Source: Marinosulfonomonas sp. (GTDB taxonomy: Bacteria; Pseudomonadota; Alphaproteobacteria; Rhodobacterales; Rhodobacteraceae). From it: a DNA stretch of 9,887 nt. Under the pieces are notes generated by a model, which was not told the DNA's origin, did not search any database, and saw only the letters and a program-made list of their open reading frames with translations. The stretch is taken from positions 1-9,887 of the forward strand of contig WGBJ01000002.1 in assembly GCA_015494385.1 (NCBI GenBank). The letters run 5' to 3'. Of the stretch, positions 1 through 7,041 are shown piece after piece. Each line of letters opens with the position of its first letter. The stretch's first letter is position 1. Both the position numbers and the translations under genes were made by a program.

Positions 1-27
1 CTATAAGATGCCCACACGGAGACAGAT

Positions 28-216
28 ATGTTAAATTCCCTAATTAAATTCTATAAATCTGAAGATGGGGCTGTCACGGTTGATTGGGTTGTACTTACAG
101 CAGCGATTGCAGGACTTGGTCTGGCTGTCGTTCTGGTCCTTCGCCCGAAGGTGGAAGATAAAACAGTTGCTATCGGGTCGGTACTTGATGCAGCCGGTGT
201 AGACCCCACTTTTTAG
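28..216 (+). CDS. Flp/Fap pilin-like small protein
   Basis: A 62-residue protein with a short polar N-terminus (residues 1-13), then G14-AVTVDW and one hydrophobic helix (about 19-38), then a short polar tail. This is the layout of Flp-type IVb prepilins, where a prepilin peptidase cuts after Gly and the helix packs into the pilus core. The usual Glu at +5 is Asp here and the usual Tyr at +6 is Trp, so it may be a minor pilin or pseudopilin rather than the main Flp subunit. The start is set by GGAGA at 18-22, five bases before the ATG. cpaB follows 156 bases downstream on the same strand, which supports a pilus role. The role is inferred from motif and context only; length fits the Flp family (about 50-70 aa). 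Confidence 0.72.
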   Translation: MLNSLIKFYKSEDGAVTVDWVVLTAAIAGLGLAVVLVLRPKVEDKTVAIGSVLDAAGVDPTF

Positions 217-306
217 ATAAAATGCCTTCTTGGGGCGGCTCACCTGCTTTTTGCAGCTTGCCTTTCCAAGAAAACCCGCCTTTTGTTCACGTTATTGCCG
301 CAATCA

Positions 307-335
307 TTGTCTATTGATGTGATTGGTAATAGATT
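307..335 (+). promoter_or_regulatory. possible sigma70-type promoter before cpaB
   Basis: TTGTCT (307-312), a 17-base spacer and TAGATT (330-335) lie about 37 bases before the cpaB start, in an AT-richer part of the 156-base gap between the pilin-like gene and cpaB. Another phasing that starts at the nearby TTGATG is equally possible. The same gap holds a 7-bp inverted repeat (TTCTTGG 227-233 / CCAAGAA 266-272) with no T-run. The two genes could instead be cotranscribed. Confidence 0.25.
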
Positions 336-372
336 ATATGCGCTCAACGCATAGGAAACGAAAGGATACATC

Positions 373-1257
373 ATGCGAATGGTTTTTGGTTTGGTTCTGA
401 TTCTGGGATTGGGACTGGCCGGTTTTGCTGTTTATATGACCAAAGGCTATTTCAGCAACTATCAAGCTGAGAAACAGCGGCTCGAAGCTATTGCAAACAG
501 CATGGTGGATACTGTCAATGTTTTTGTGGTGACCGACAAAATCACCTACGGAGAGAAATTGACAAAGGACGATGTTCGCCTGCAAAAATGGCCTGTTGAT
601 GCCCTGCCCGAAGGCATATTCACCTTCCCCGCCGCCAAAACAGAAGACGGCAAGCCGGGTGAAGACCTGTTTCCCAAAGACAGCGACAAACTTCGTTCCG
701 TTCTACGCACGATGGAAGCGGGTGAACCTGTTTTGGCGAGCAAAGTTACCGCACCGGGCAAAGACGCCGGCATTACATCCCGCCTGTCCCCCGGCATGCG
801 CGCCTTTGCGATCAAAGTCGACGTCAGCAGCGGCGTTTCCGGTTTCCTTCGTCCAGGCGACAAAGTGGATGTTTACTGGACAGGCCGACCCCCCAACAGA
901 AATGGCGGCGGCAATATTACCAAACTGATTGAATCCGGTATTTCCCTGATTGCGATTGACCAATCGGCAAACGACGATGTCAGCGGCGCCCGAATTGCGC
1001 GGACTGTTACCGTCGAGGCAACACCACAACAGGTTGCTTCGCTTGCACAAGCCCAATCAACAGGCAGGCTGTCCCTGTCGTTGGTTGGCGTGGGTGATGC
1101 GACAGTTATCGACAGCGGAATCGAGGTAAACCAGACAACCCTTCTGGATATTGAAGAAGCCCCCACTGTTGTTGAAGAAGCCCCGCCCGAACAGTGCTTT
1201 CGCTATGAACGCAAAGGAACCGAGCGGATCAAAATTGAATTTGATTGCCCAAAGTAG
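373..1257 (+). CDS. cpaB: Flp pilus assembly protein CpaB (RcpC/CpaB family)
   Basis: A 294-residue inner-membrane-anchored protein of the Flp/Tad pilus machinery, thought to act in the periplasm beside the secretin. A signal-anchor helix spans residues about 4-22, followed by a short charged linker. A SAF-like domain (about 47-125) includes the typical ITYGEKLTKDDVRLQKWP. The second RcpC/CpaB domain (about 136-245) includes LSPGMRAFAIKVD and SGFLRPGDKVDVYWTG. After a Glu/Pro-rich linker the tail has two cysteines (C275, C292) that could form a disulfide. Family length (about 250-300) fits. AGGA at 363-366 lies six bases before the chosen ATG; a second ATG two codons on is less likely. A strong terminator follows at once, and no cpaC/rcpA comes after, unlike the usual tad operon. 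Confidence 0.9.
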   Translation: MRMVFGLVLILGLGLAGFAVYMTKGYFSNYQAEKQRLEAIANSMVDTVNVFVVTDKITYGEKLTKDDVRLQKWPVDALPEGIFTFPAAKTEDGKPGEDLFPKDSDKLRSVLRTMEAGEPVLASKVTAPGKDAGITSRLSPGMRAFAIKVDVSSGVSGFLRPGDKVDVYWTGRPPNRNGGGNITKLIESGISLIAIDQSANDDVSGARIARTVTVEATPQQVASLAQAQSTGRLSLSLVGVGDATVIDSGIEVNQTTLLDIEEAPTVVEEAPPEQCFRYERKGTERIKIEFDCPK

Positions 1258-1275
1258 CGACACCCGAACAATATA

Positions 1276-1320
1276 AAAACGGCCCGGCAAGATCATACAC
1301 AGATCTTGCCGGGCCGTTTT
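1276..1320. terminator. bidirectional intrinsic terminator between cpaB and the acyl-CoA synthetase gene
   Basis: A perfect 19-bp inverted repeat (1276-1294 / 1302-1320) with a 7-base loop. The stem is GC-rich in the middle and ends in AAAA/TTTT, so RNA from either strand ends in a U-run. It lies 19 bases after the cpaB stop and about 40 bases past the end of the convergent minus-strand gene, and so serves both. Confidence 0.93.
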
Positions 1321-1359
1321 CGTTTTCACAGGTGGTTTTTGCCATAGGGGGTCAAAGGA

Positions 1360-3255
1360 TCAATCTTCGACCCACTCCCAAGGCCGCGTGTATTCCCCCA
1401 GCAAGTGCGCGACCGAGGCTTCGTCAACCTCGCCGGTTTTGGCAACCTGCGCCACCAGCCCGCGTTTCTTGCTGTCAACGACACGAATCACTTCGGCTGC
1501 CAGCCCTGCCTTGTTCAGGGCGTCGTTATAAACCCGCACGATCGCCCGCTTGCGCAGATCGGGTTTGAACACTTTGCCAACTGCGGTTTTCGGCAACTCG
1601 TCCAGAATTTCCAGATGTTTGGGATGTGCCGCACGTTCATGAACATGCTTTTTGGCAAATTCCATCAGTTCCTCGACAGTCGCATCCGCGCCGTCCACCA
1701 GCTCGACATAAACGCAAGGCAACTCGCCGGCAAAGCTGTCGGGCTGACCGATTGCGCCGGCAAAGGCAACGGCAGGGTGTCCCGCCAGGGCCTCTTCAAT
1801 CTCGGCAGGGTCAATGTTGTGGCCACCGCGAATGATCAGATCCTTGGCGCGGCCTGTGATCCACAAATAGCCATCTGCATCCAACCGGCCCAGATCACCC
1901 GTCCGCAGGTATTTTTCATCCGCATAAAGGCCAACATTTTTTGGCGCTTCGGTATAGGTATTTCCCGGGAAAACACCGGGGTTGAACACGCAAATCTCGC
2001 CAACCTCGTCAACGCCGCATTCTTTTTTAACCGTTCCATCCTCGGCGCAATCCAGAATACGCACATCCGTATAGGGAAATGGCAGCCCGACCGAGCCGAT
2101 TTTCTTTTCCCCGTCCACAGGATTGATTGACACCAGACAGGTGGCTTCTGTCAGCCCATAGCCTTCTGCCAGATTAACACCGGTGGTTTTTTCGAACCGG
2201 TTGAACAATTCCACCGGCAGCGGGGCCGAGCCCGAAAAGGCCGTTTTAAGGCTGGACACATCCGCGTCCACAGGCCGCTGCATCAGCGCGGCAATGGCGG
2301 TGGGAACGGTGATCACGAATGTCACCTTGTAGCGTTCGATCAGCTTCCAGAAGTTGTCAAACACCCCGTCCCCGCGATAACCCGCCGGTGTCGGGAACAC
2401 CACATGTGCGCCCGAGGCAATCACCGCCATCAAAACCACCTGCACCGCGAAAACATGGAACAGGGGCAGCGGACAAATCAGCGTGTCGTTTTCATCGAAC
2501 AGCAGGGTTTCCCCCAGCCAGCCGTTATAGATCATGCCGGAATATTTGTGCTGTGCGACCTTGGGCATCCCTGTGGTGCCGCCTGTATGGAAATAGGCCG
2601 CCACACGATCGCCATCACAATCGGCAAAATCCAGCGTGGTATTCTGGCGCGACATTTCCTTGGTGAAATTCACCACCCGCGCATTGTGCGTCACAGGGTT
2701 TTTCGGCCGGATCATTCCGGCGATCCAGCTTTTGGGCGGGGAAAGGTAGCGCAGCAAATCCACCTCGACCACGGTTTTCACATTCGGTGCCAGCGCGACA
2801 GCCTCGGCCGCCTTTTGCGCCACATCGGTTTTGGGAAAGGATTTCAGCGTCACCAGAACCTTGGCACCGGTTTCCCGCAGGATCGAGGCAATCTGTTCGG
2901 CATCCAGCAGCGGGTTGATCGGGTTGACGATACCGGCGATAGACCCCGCCAGCATGGTCAATACCGTTTCATTGCTGTTGGGCAGCAGATAGGCCACCAC
3001 GTCATTTTCACCGATGCCCATACCGCGGAACATATTTGCGGTTTGCACCACTTTGGTATGCAGCCCGCGCCATGTCAGGGTTTCGGCCTTGTCTGTCGGA
3101 CCTGAAGTAATCTGAAACGAGACCGCATTGCGGTTGCCGTGCTTTTCCGCCACATTTGTCAGAAACTGATACATGGTCTTAGGCAGATCGCGGTCTTCCC
3201 AGGCGCCCTCTTTTTCAATCGCCTGAACATCTTCCAAAGTCGCAAAACGTGTCAT
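1360..3255 (-). CDS. AMP-forming acyl-CoA synthetase (ANL superfamily)
   Basis: A 631-residue adenylate-forming ligase that should activate a carboxylic (probably fatty) acid with ATP and load it onto CoA in the cytosol. ANL core motifs are in order: P-loop-like HTGGTTGMPK (223-232), YGLTEAT (366-372), TGDLGRLDADGYLWITGRAKDLI (452-474) with the ribose-binding Asp and hinge region, and PKTAVGK (555-561) carrying the catalytic Lys561. The P-loop has Gly where most family members have Ser in TSGTTG; that Gly form is known in some acyl-CoA synthetase subgroups. GGAGG at 3261-3265 sits five bases before the ATG. The gene lies 94 bases downstream of the ABC transporter gene on the same strand, so they may be cotranscribed. 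Chain length and natural substrate cannot be read from the sequence. Confidence 0.9.
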   Translation of the reverse strand: MTRFATLEDVQAIEKEGAWEDRDLPKTMYQFLTNVAEKHGNRNAVSFQITSGPTDKAETLTWRGLHTKVVQTANMFRGMGIGENDVVAYLLPNSNETVLTMLAGSIAGIVNPINPLLDAEQIASILRETGAKVLVTLKSFPKTDVAQKAAEAVALAPNVKTVVEVDLLRYLSPPKSWIAGMIRPKNPVTHNARVVNFTKEMSRQNTTLDFADCDGDRVAAYFHTGGTTGMPKVAQHKYSGMIYNGWLGETLLFDENDTLICPLPLFHVFAVQVVLMAVIASGAHVVFPTPAGYRGDGVFDNFWKLIERYKVTFVITVPTAIAALMQRPVDADVSSLKTAFSGSAPLPVELFNRFEKTTGVNLAEGYGLTEATCLVSINPVDGEKKIGSVGLPFPYTDVRILDCAEDGTVKKECGVDEVGEICVFNPGVFPGNTYTEAPKNVGLYADEKYLRTGDLGRLDADGYLWITGRAKDLIIRGGHNIDPAEIEEALAGHPAVAFAGAIGQPDSFAGELPCVYVELVDGADATVEELMEFAKKHVHERAAHPKHLEILDELPKTAVGKVFKPDLRKRAIVRVYNDALNKAGLAAEVIRVVDSKKRGLVAQVAKTGEVDEASVAHLLGEYTRPWEWVED

Positions 3256-3349
3256 TCATTCCTCCCCGTGTCTGCGTTGTGCAGAACTTGTTACAGGGAA
3301 AAATGCGCGGAAACGGCGCGGCGCGCAAGGGCTACGCTGCGGAAAAAGC

Positions 3350-5143
3350 CTATTCCGCAGCGATTCCATCGGTGAATTGCAGTTTGGCAAGGCGCGCATA
3401 CAGCCCGCCCTCGGCAACCAAATCCTTGTGGCTGCCCTCGGCAACAATCTGTCCGTTTTCAAATACCAGAATACGATCGGCCTTTTTGACCGTTGCCAGA
3501 CGGTGCGCCACAATCAATGTGGTGCGATCCGCGGCCATCCGTTCAACGGCCTGCTGCACCGCGCGTTCGGATTCCGCATCCAGCGCCGAGGTTGCTTCGT
3601 CCAGCAGCAGAATAGGCGCATCACGCAGGATGGCCCGCGCGATGGCAATGCGCTGTTTTTGCCCGCCGGACAGCATCACACCGCGTTCGCCGACATAGGT
3701 TTCATACCCTTCCGGCAGGGCCAGCAGGAAGTCATGCGCTGCGGCAGCCTTGGCGGCCTCTTCGACCTCGGCGTCGGTGGCACCGGGGCGGCCAAAGCGG
3801 ATGTTCTCGCGGGCCGAGGTGGCAAAGATCACCGGATCCTGCGGCACCAATGCAATCGCCTGCCGGAAATCACGGCGCGCCATGTCGCGCAGGTCCAGAC
3901 CATCGATCGTGATACGTCCGGTTTCAGGATCATAGAACCGAAGCAAAAGCTGGATAATGGTGGATTTCCCCGCACCGGACGGCCCCACCAGCGCCACGGT
4001 TTCCCCGGCTTTGATGTCAACAGAAACGCCGTTCAGGGCCGCGTGTTCAGGGCGGGACGGGTAGTAGAAGCTGACATCCTCGAACGCAATCGCCCCTTTG
4101 GCCGGTTTGGGAAGTGCAACGGGTTTGGCCGGATCTTTTACCGTATCTTCGGTTTCCAGCAGCTCGATCAGCCGCTCCGTCGCACCGGCAGCGCGTTGCA
4201 ATTCGCCCCAGATTTCGGACAAGGCCCCGACAGCACCGGCAACCAGAATGGCATAGATCAGGAATTGCACCAACTGGCCCGGAGTCATCACATCCGATTG
4301 CACATCGCGCGCGCCAATCCACAACACCCCGACAACCCCGCTAAAGATCAGGAAAATCACGATGACCGTCATCACCGCACGGGTGCCGATCCGGCGGCTG
4401 GCGGCGGCAAAGGCCTTTTCCGTGACCTCGTTAAAGGCTTTTGCAATGGCCGTTTCCTGCGTAAAGGCCTGAACGGTTTGCACTGCCCCCAAGGATTCCG
4501 AAGCCGAGCCGGAACTGGCGGCAATCCAGTCCTGATTTTCGCGGCTGAGTTTGCGCAGACGACGGCCCAGAACGATAATCGGAATGATCACGGCGGGCAC
4601 GATCAACAGCACCAGACCGGTCAGTTTGGCACTGGTATAAAGCATCAGCGCCATGCCGCCGAATAACAGCAGCACGTTGCGCAGGGCAACCGAGACGGAA
4701 GAGCCGATGACCGACTGGATCACCGTGGTATCCGTGGTGATCCGCGACAGGATTTCGCCCGTCATGATCCGTTCATAAAACGCGGGGCTAAGGGTGATCA
4801 CACGGTCAAACACCGCCTTGCGGATATCCGCAACCACCCGTTCACCAAGGCGCGTCACCAGATAATACCGCAACCCCGTGCCAACAGCCAAAGCTGCGGC
4901 AATCGCCAGTGCGGCGCCGAAATACTGATCCAGCAGGGCGGTATTGTCCTCGCTGAACCCGTCAACCACGCGACGCACGGCCATTGGCAAAATCAGCGAA
5001 ATAGTTGCGGTGAACACCAGCGCGATGCCGGACAACAACACCATAAGCTTGTAGGGGCGCAGGAAGGGAACCAAACCGGACAGCGCACTGACCTTTTTGG
5101 ATTTCTCGCGTTTATCCATGTCAGGAGTCGTACCGCGTGCCAT
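3350..5143 (-). CDS. ABC exporter half-transporter, fused permease and ATPase (MsbA/LipA-like)
   Basis: A 597-residue type IV ABC exporter half-transporter, expected to work as a homodimer in the inner membrane. The N-terminal domain (about 25-320) has six hydrophobic segments (near 33-52, 75-95, 152-172, 174-193, 257-277, 291-311). The nucleotide-binding domain (about 350-590) is complete: Walker A GPSGAGKS (387-394), Q-loop Gln435, signature LSGGQ (491-495), Walker B ILLLDE (511-516), D-loop SALD and switch His547. Lipid, drug or peptide substrates are all possible; the closeness to an acyl-CoA synthetase gene hints at lipids but does not prove it. The start at 5143 is preferred because AAGGA lies upstream at a workable distance; an internal Met9 lacks a ribosome site. 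Confidence 0.9.
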   Translation of the reverse strand: MARGTTPDMDKREKSKKVSALSGLVPFLRPYKLMVLLSGIALVFTATISLILPMAVRRVVDGFSEDNTALLDQYFGAALAIAAALAVGTGLRYYLVTRLGERVVADIRKAVFDRVITLSPAFYERIMTGEILSRITTDTTVIQSVIGSSVSVALRNVLLLFGGMALMLYTSAKLTGLVLLIVPAVIIPIIVLGRRLRKLSRENQDWIAASSGSASESLGAVQTVQAFTQETAIAKAFNEVTEKAFAAASRRIGTRAVMTVIVIFLIFSGVVGVLWIGARDVQSDVMTPGQLVQFLIYAILVAGAVGALSEIWGELQRAAGATERLIELLETEDTVKDPAKPVALPKPAKGAIAFEDVSFYYPSRPEHAALNGVSVDIKAGETVALVGPSGAGKSTIIQLLLRFYDPETGRITIDGLDLRDMARRDFRQAIALVPQDPVIFATSARENIRFGRPGATDAEVEEAAKAAAAHDFLLALPEGYETYVGERGVMLSGGQKQRIAIARAILRDAPILLLDEATSALDAESERAVQQAVERMAADRTTLIVAHRLATVKKADRILVFENGQIVAEGSHKDLVAEGGLYARLAKLQFTDGIAAE

Positions 5144-5175
5144 ATTAACCCGTCCTTATTCGCATGTTCAGGATT

Positions 5176-5195
5176 GCGTCATAAGACTTTGACGC
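5176..5195. promoter_or_regulatory. inverted repeat upstream of the ABC transporter gene
   Basis: A perfect 6-bp inverted repeat, GCGTCA (5176-5181) and TGACGC (5190-5195), with an 8-base AT-rich centre. It lies 33 bases upstream of the ABC transporter start and about 50 bases downstream of tRNA-Gly. It could be an operator for the ABC/acyl-CoA synthetase unit or a weak hairpin behind the tRNA; there is no T-run in either direction. Short repeats like this can also arise by chance. Confidence 0.3.
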
Positions 5196-5243
5196 GCGCG
5201 GAACAAGTGGTGGATCGTCACAGGTGGCTTATACCGGATTTTC

Positions 5244-5317
5244 TGGAGCGGGCGGCGGGAATCGAACCCGCGTCATTAGCTTGGAAGGCTAAGGTCTTAC
5301 CACTACACAACGCCCGC
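5244..5317 (-). tRNA. tRNA-Gly (anticodon UCC)
   Basis: A complete cloverleaf on the minus strand: acceptor GCGGGCG paired with CGCCCGC, a D-arm, anticodon stem TTAGC/GCTAA with loop CTTCCAA (anticodon TCC, plus-strand 5283-5285), T-arm with GGGTTCGATTCCC, discriminator T and an encoded CCA (5244-5246). It reads GGA and GGG-type glycine codons. All arms pair normally, in contrast to the damaged tRNA-like elements at 7398-7540. Confidence 0.96.
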
Positions 5318-5330
5318 TTACAGGTGGCGA

Positions 5331-5359
5331 TTACTATTGGATCGGCAGGATATGGTCAA
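5331..5359 (-). promoter_or_regulatory. sigma70-type promoter of tRNA-Gly
   Basis: Read on the minus strand, TTGACC (5354-5359), a 17-base spacer and TAGTAA (5331-5336) end 13 bases before the tRNA 5' end. The expected start point leaves a leader of only a few bases, which is usual for tRNA genes. Confidence 0.6.
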
Positions 5360-5476
5360 GCGGCTATCGTGTGGAACTGCAAATCCCGCCCTGCCGGTGA
5401 GGGGCGCAATATTCAGGGCAGAATACAGGGTGATTTTAGGCTATAGATGAATTGAACCCGTCTTATTGGAGCCAAT

Positions 5477-5860
5477 ATGGAAAAGCACCCCTCTGTGAAT
5501 GTCTATGGCAAAGCCCTTGCGCCCTGCTCGATGGATCCGTTGACAGGGTTCTTTCGGGACGGGGCCTGCAATACCTGTAACGAGGACAAAGGCAGCCATA
5601 CGGTCTGTGTGATCATGACCGATGAATTTCTGGCCTTCTCCAAATATCTGGGAAACGATTTGACCACACCCCGCCCGGAATTCAATTTCAGCGGGTTGAA
5701 GGCGGGTGATCAATGGTGCCTTTGTGCCAGCCGGTTTTTACAGGCGGTTGACGAGGATTGCGCGCCCAAGGTCAATCTGGCCGCGACGCACAAACGGGCG
5801 CTGGAGATTGTTCCGCTGGAACTGCTTGAAAAATATGATTTTCGGGGCACGCTGATCTAA
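5477..5860 (+). CDS. DUF2237 family protein
   Basis: A 127-residue soluble protein of the DUF2237 (COG3651-like) family, whose biochemical role is not established. Recognised from VYGKALAPCSMDPLTGFFRDGACNT, then DKGSHTVCVIMTDEFLAFSKYLGNDL and GDQWCLCASRFLQA, which are the family hallmarks. Seven cysteines (17, 31, 34, 44, 81, 83, 95) include a CxxC and a CxC, so metal binding or redox chemistry is plausible but unproven. There is no signal peptide or membrane helix. GGAG at 5468-5471 lies five bases before the ATG. It is a single-gene unit: the divergent tRNA-Gly promoter lies upstream and a terminator follows the stop. Full length for the family. Confidence 0.88.
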   Translation: MEKHPSVNVYGKALAPCSMDPLTGFFRDGACNTCNEDKGSHTVCVIMTDEFLAFSKYLGNDLTTPRPEFNFSGLKAGDQWCLCASRFLQAVDEDCAPKVNLAATHKRALEIVPLELLEKYDFRGTLI

Positions 5861-5868
5861 CAATAAAC

Positions 5869-5896
5869 GGCCCCGCCCGATTTCCCGGACGGGGCC
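5869..5896. terminator. intrinsic terminator between the DUF2237 and slipin genes
   Basis: A GC-rich hairpin: left arm 5869-5879 and right arm 5886-5896, with seven outer pairs, one C/A mismatch and three inner pairs around a 6-base loop. It is followed by TTTTG and TTT on the plus strand, so it mainly ends the DUF2237 transcript. On the minus strand the run after the stem is weaker (GTTTATTG), but the slipin stop is only six bases away, so it may serve both. Confidence 0.85.
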
Positions 5897-5902
5897 TTTT
5901 GT

Positions 5903-7039
5903 TTAGTCGCGAAGCCGCACAAGATCGTTCATCAAACCGTCGGTCCCGTTGTGGACCGTCAGACGTTCGACCTTGCCCGCGATGCCTTCCAGCGCCTCAA
6001 GCTCTTTCAGGCGCAACATCACAGGGTTCTCGGCCATCACTTTGGCCGTGTTCAACAGCGACCGCGTGGCGTTGGTTTCCTCGCGCCGGCGGATCATGTT
6101 GGCCTCGGCCTCTTTTTGCGCCGCGACCACACGGTTCAGGATCTCGCGCATCTCGCCGGGCAGGATCACGTCTTTCAACGCGATCTCGCCCACCTCGACA
6201 CCGACCCGCGCCATTTCGGCACGCACCCTTGCGGCGGCTTCGGTATCAACCGATACCTTGTCTGCCAGCAACACATCCAGCGTCAGCGCCCCCAGCGTTT
6301 TACGGAACGCCAGTTGCAACGCCCGATGCAGGGCTTCGGCGAAATCCTTGACCGCGCTGACCGCCAGTTCCGGGTCAACCACCCGGTAGTCCGCCGACAG
6401 GTTCACCCGCAACGAAACACGGTCTTTGGTCAGGATCTCCTGTCCGCTGACATCCATGCTTTGCCAGCGGGTATCCACCAGCTTGACCAGATGTTTGCAA
6501 CCCAGAACCCAGAACCAATAGGTTCCGGCCTCCAGCACCCGCGCCTGCACCCCGTCAATTGTCAGGATACCGACCCGCCCCTCGGCCACTTCGACCGAGG
6601 TCATATGCTTGGCCAGACCCGACCGCATCAGACGTTGCGCCAGTTTCGCTTCCACCTCGTGGCTGTCCGAAACATCCAGACGCTCGACCGACCAGTCCGC
6701 CGCCTCGGTCCAGTAAACCGCGCGGTGATCCGGTGTGACCAACTCGTAAGCGCGACCATCGCGGGCCACAATCGCCAGTTCGTCAGCTTTGGTGCGCACC
6801 ACAGTCAGATGCGCATCAACCAGATCGGGGCGTTCACGCAGCAACGCATCCTCATAGACCGATACGAAACGGGGACCACTCAGATCATGCATCTGTATCG
6901 TGACATTCCGCAGCTTCAGCCGGTGTTCGCCCGGCTCCAGAATATCGGCAAACCGTCCCTTTTCCAGCACAAGCGCCCGTTGGGTTTCGGTTACAGTCAC
7001 GCGCTGGTATCCCAGCAGTTTTTCAATCACATATCTCAT
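5903..7039 (-). CDS. slipin / SPFH (band 7) domain protein without a membrane anchor
   Basis: A 378-residue SPFH-superfamily protein, most like slipins, which oligomerise into rings or scaffolds. Residues about 19-55 and 154-199 look like two copies of one beta-rich unit (GRFADILEPGEHR versus GVQARVLEAGTYW, each ending DxSG). The SPFH core runs to about residue 300 (DRVSLRVNLSADYRVVDPE, VEVGEIALKDVILPGEMREILNRVVAAQKEAEA). It is followed by a helical RRREETNATRSLLNTAKVMAENPVMLRLKELEALE segment typical of slipins. No N-terminal hydrophobic hairpin is seen, unlike stomatins, so it may be cytosolic. GGAG at 7047-7050 is seven bases before the ATG. Upstream is a 716-base structured region on the same strand. 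Related slipins occur beside rtcB/rtcA RNA-repair genes in other bacteria (family knowledge); none is visible here. Confidence 0.85.
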   Translation of the reverse strand: MRYVIEKLLGYQRVTVTETQRALVLEKGRFADILEPGEHRLKLRNVTIQMHDLSGPRFVSVYEDALLRERPDLVDAHLTVVRTKADELAIVARDGRAYELVTPDHRAVYWTEAADWSVERLDVSDSHEVEAKLAQRLMRSGLAKHMTSVEVAEGRVGILTIDGVQARVLEAGTYWFWVLGCKHLVKLVDTRWQSMDVSGQEILTKDRVSLRVNLSADYRVVDPELAVSAVKDFAEALHRALQLAFRKTLGALTLDVLLADKVSVDTEAAARVRAEMARVGVEVGEIALKDVILPGEMREILNRVVAAQKEAEANMIRRREETNATRSLLNTAKVMAENPVMLRLKELEALEGIAGKVERLTVHNGTDGLMNDLVRLRD

Positions 7040-7041
7040 TT

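Noticed and set aside
3377..4666. Long plus-strand frame of 429 codons opposite the ABC transporter gene
   Set aside because: A shadow frame with low-complexity Gln/His/Arg content; the minus strand has all ABC motifs.
5220..5328. 9-bp direct repeat ACAGGTGGC (5220-5228 and 5320-5328) flanking tRNA-Gly, as a possible attachment site
   Set aside because: Too short, no integrase or mobile gene nearby, and the tRNA lies intact between the copies; probably chance.
5174..5446. Plus-strand open frame of 90 codons across the tRNA-Gly locus (contains AAGIEPASLAWKAK)
   Set aside because: It is the antisense translation of tRNA-Gly; the GIEPAS-type peptide is a common artefact of T-arm sequence, and there is no ribosome site.
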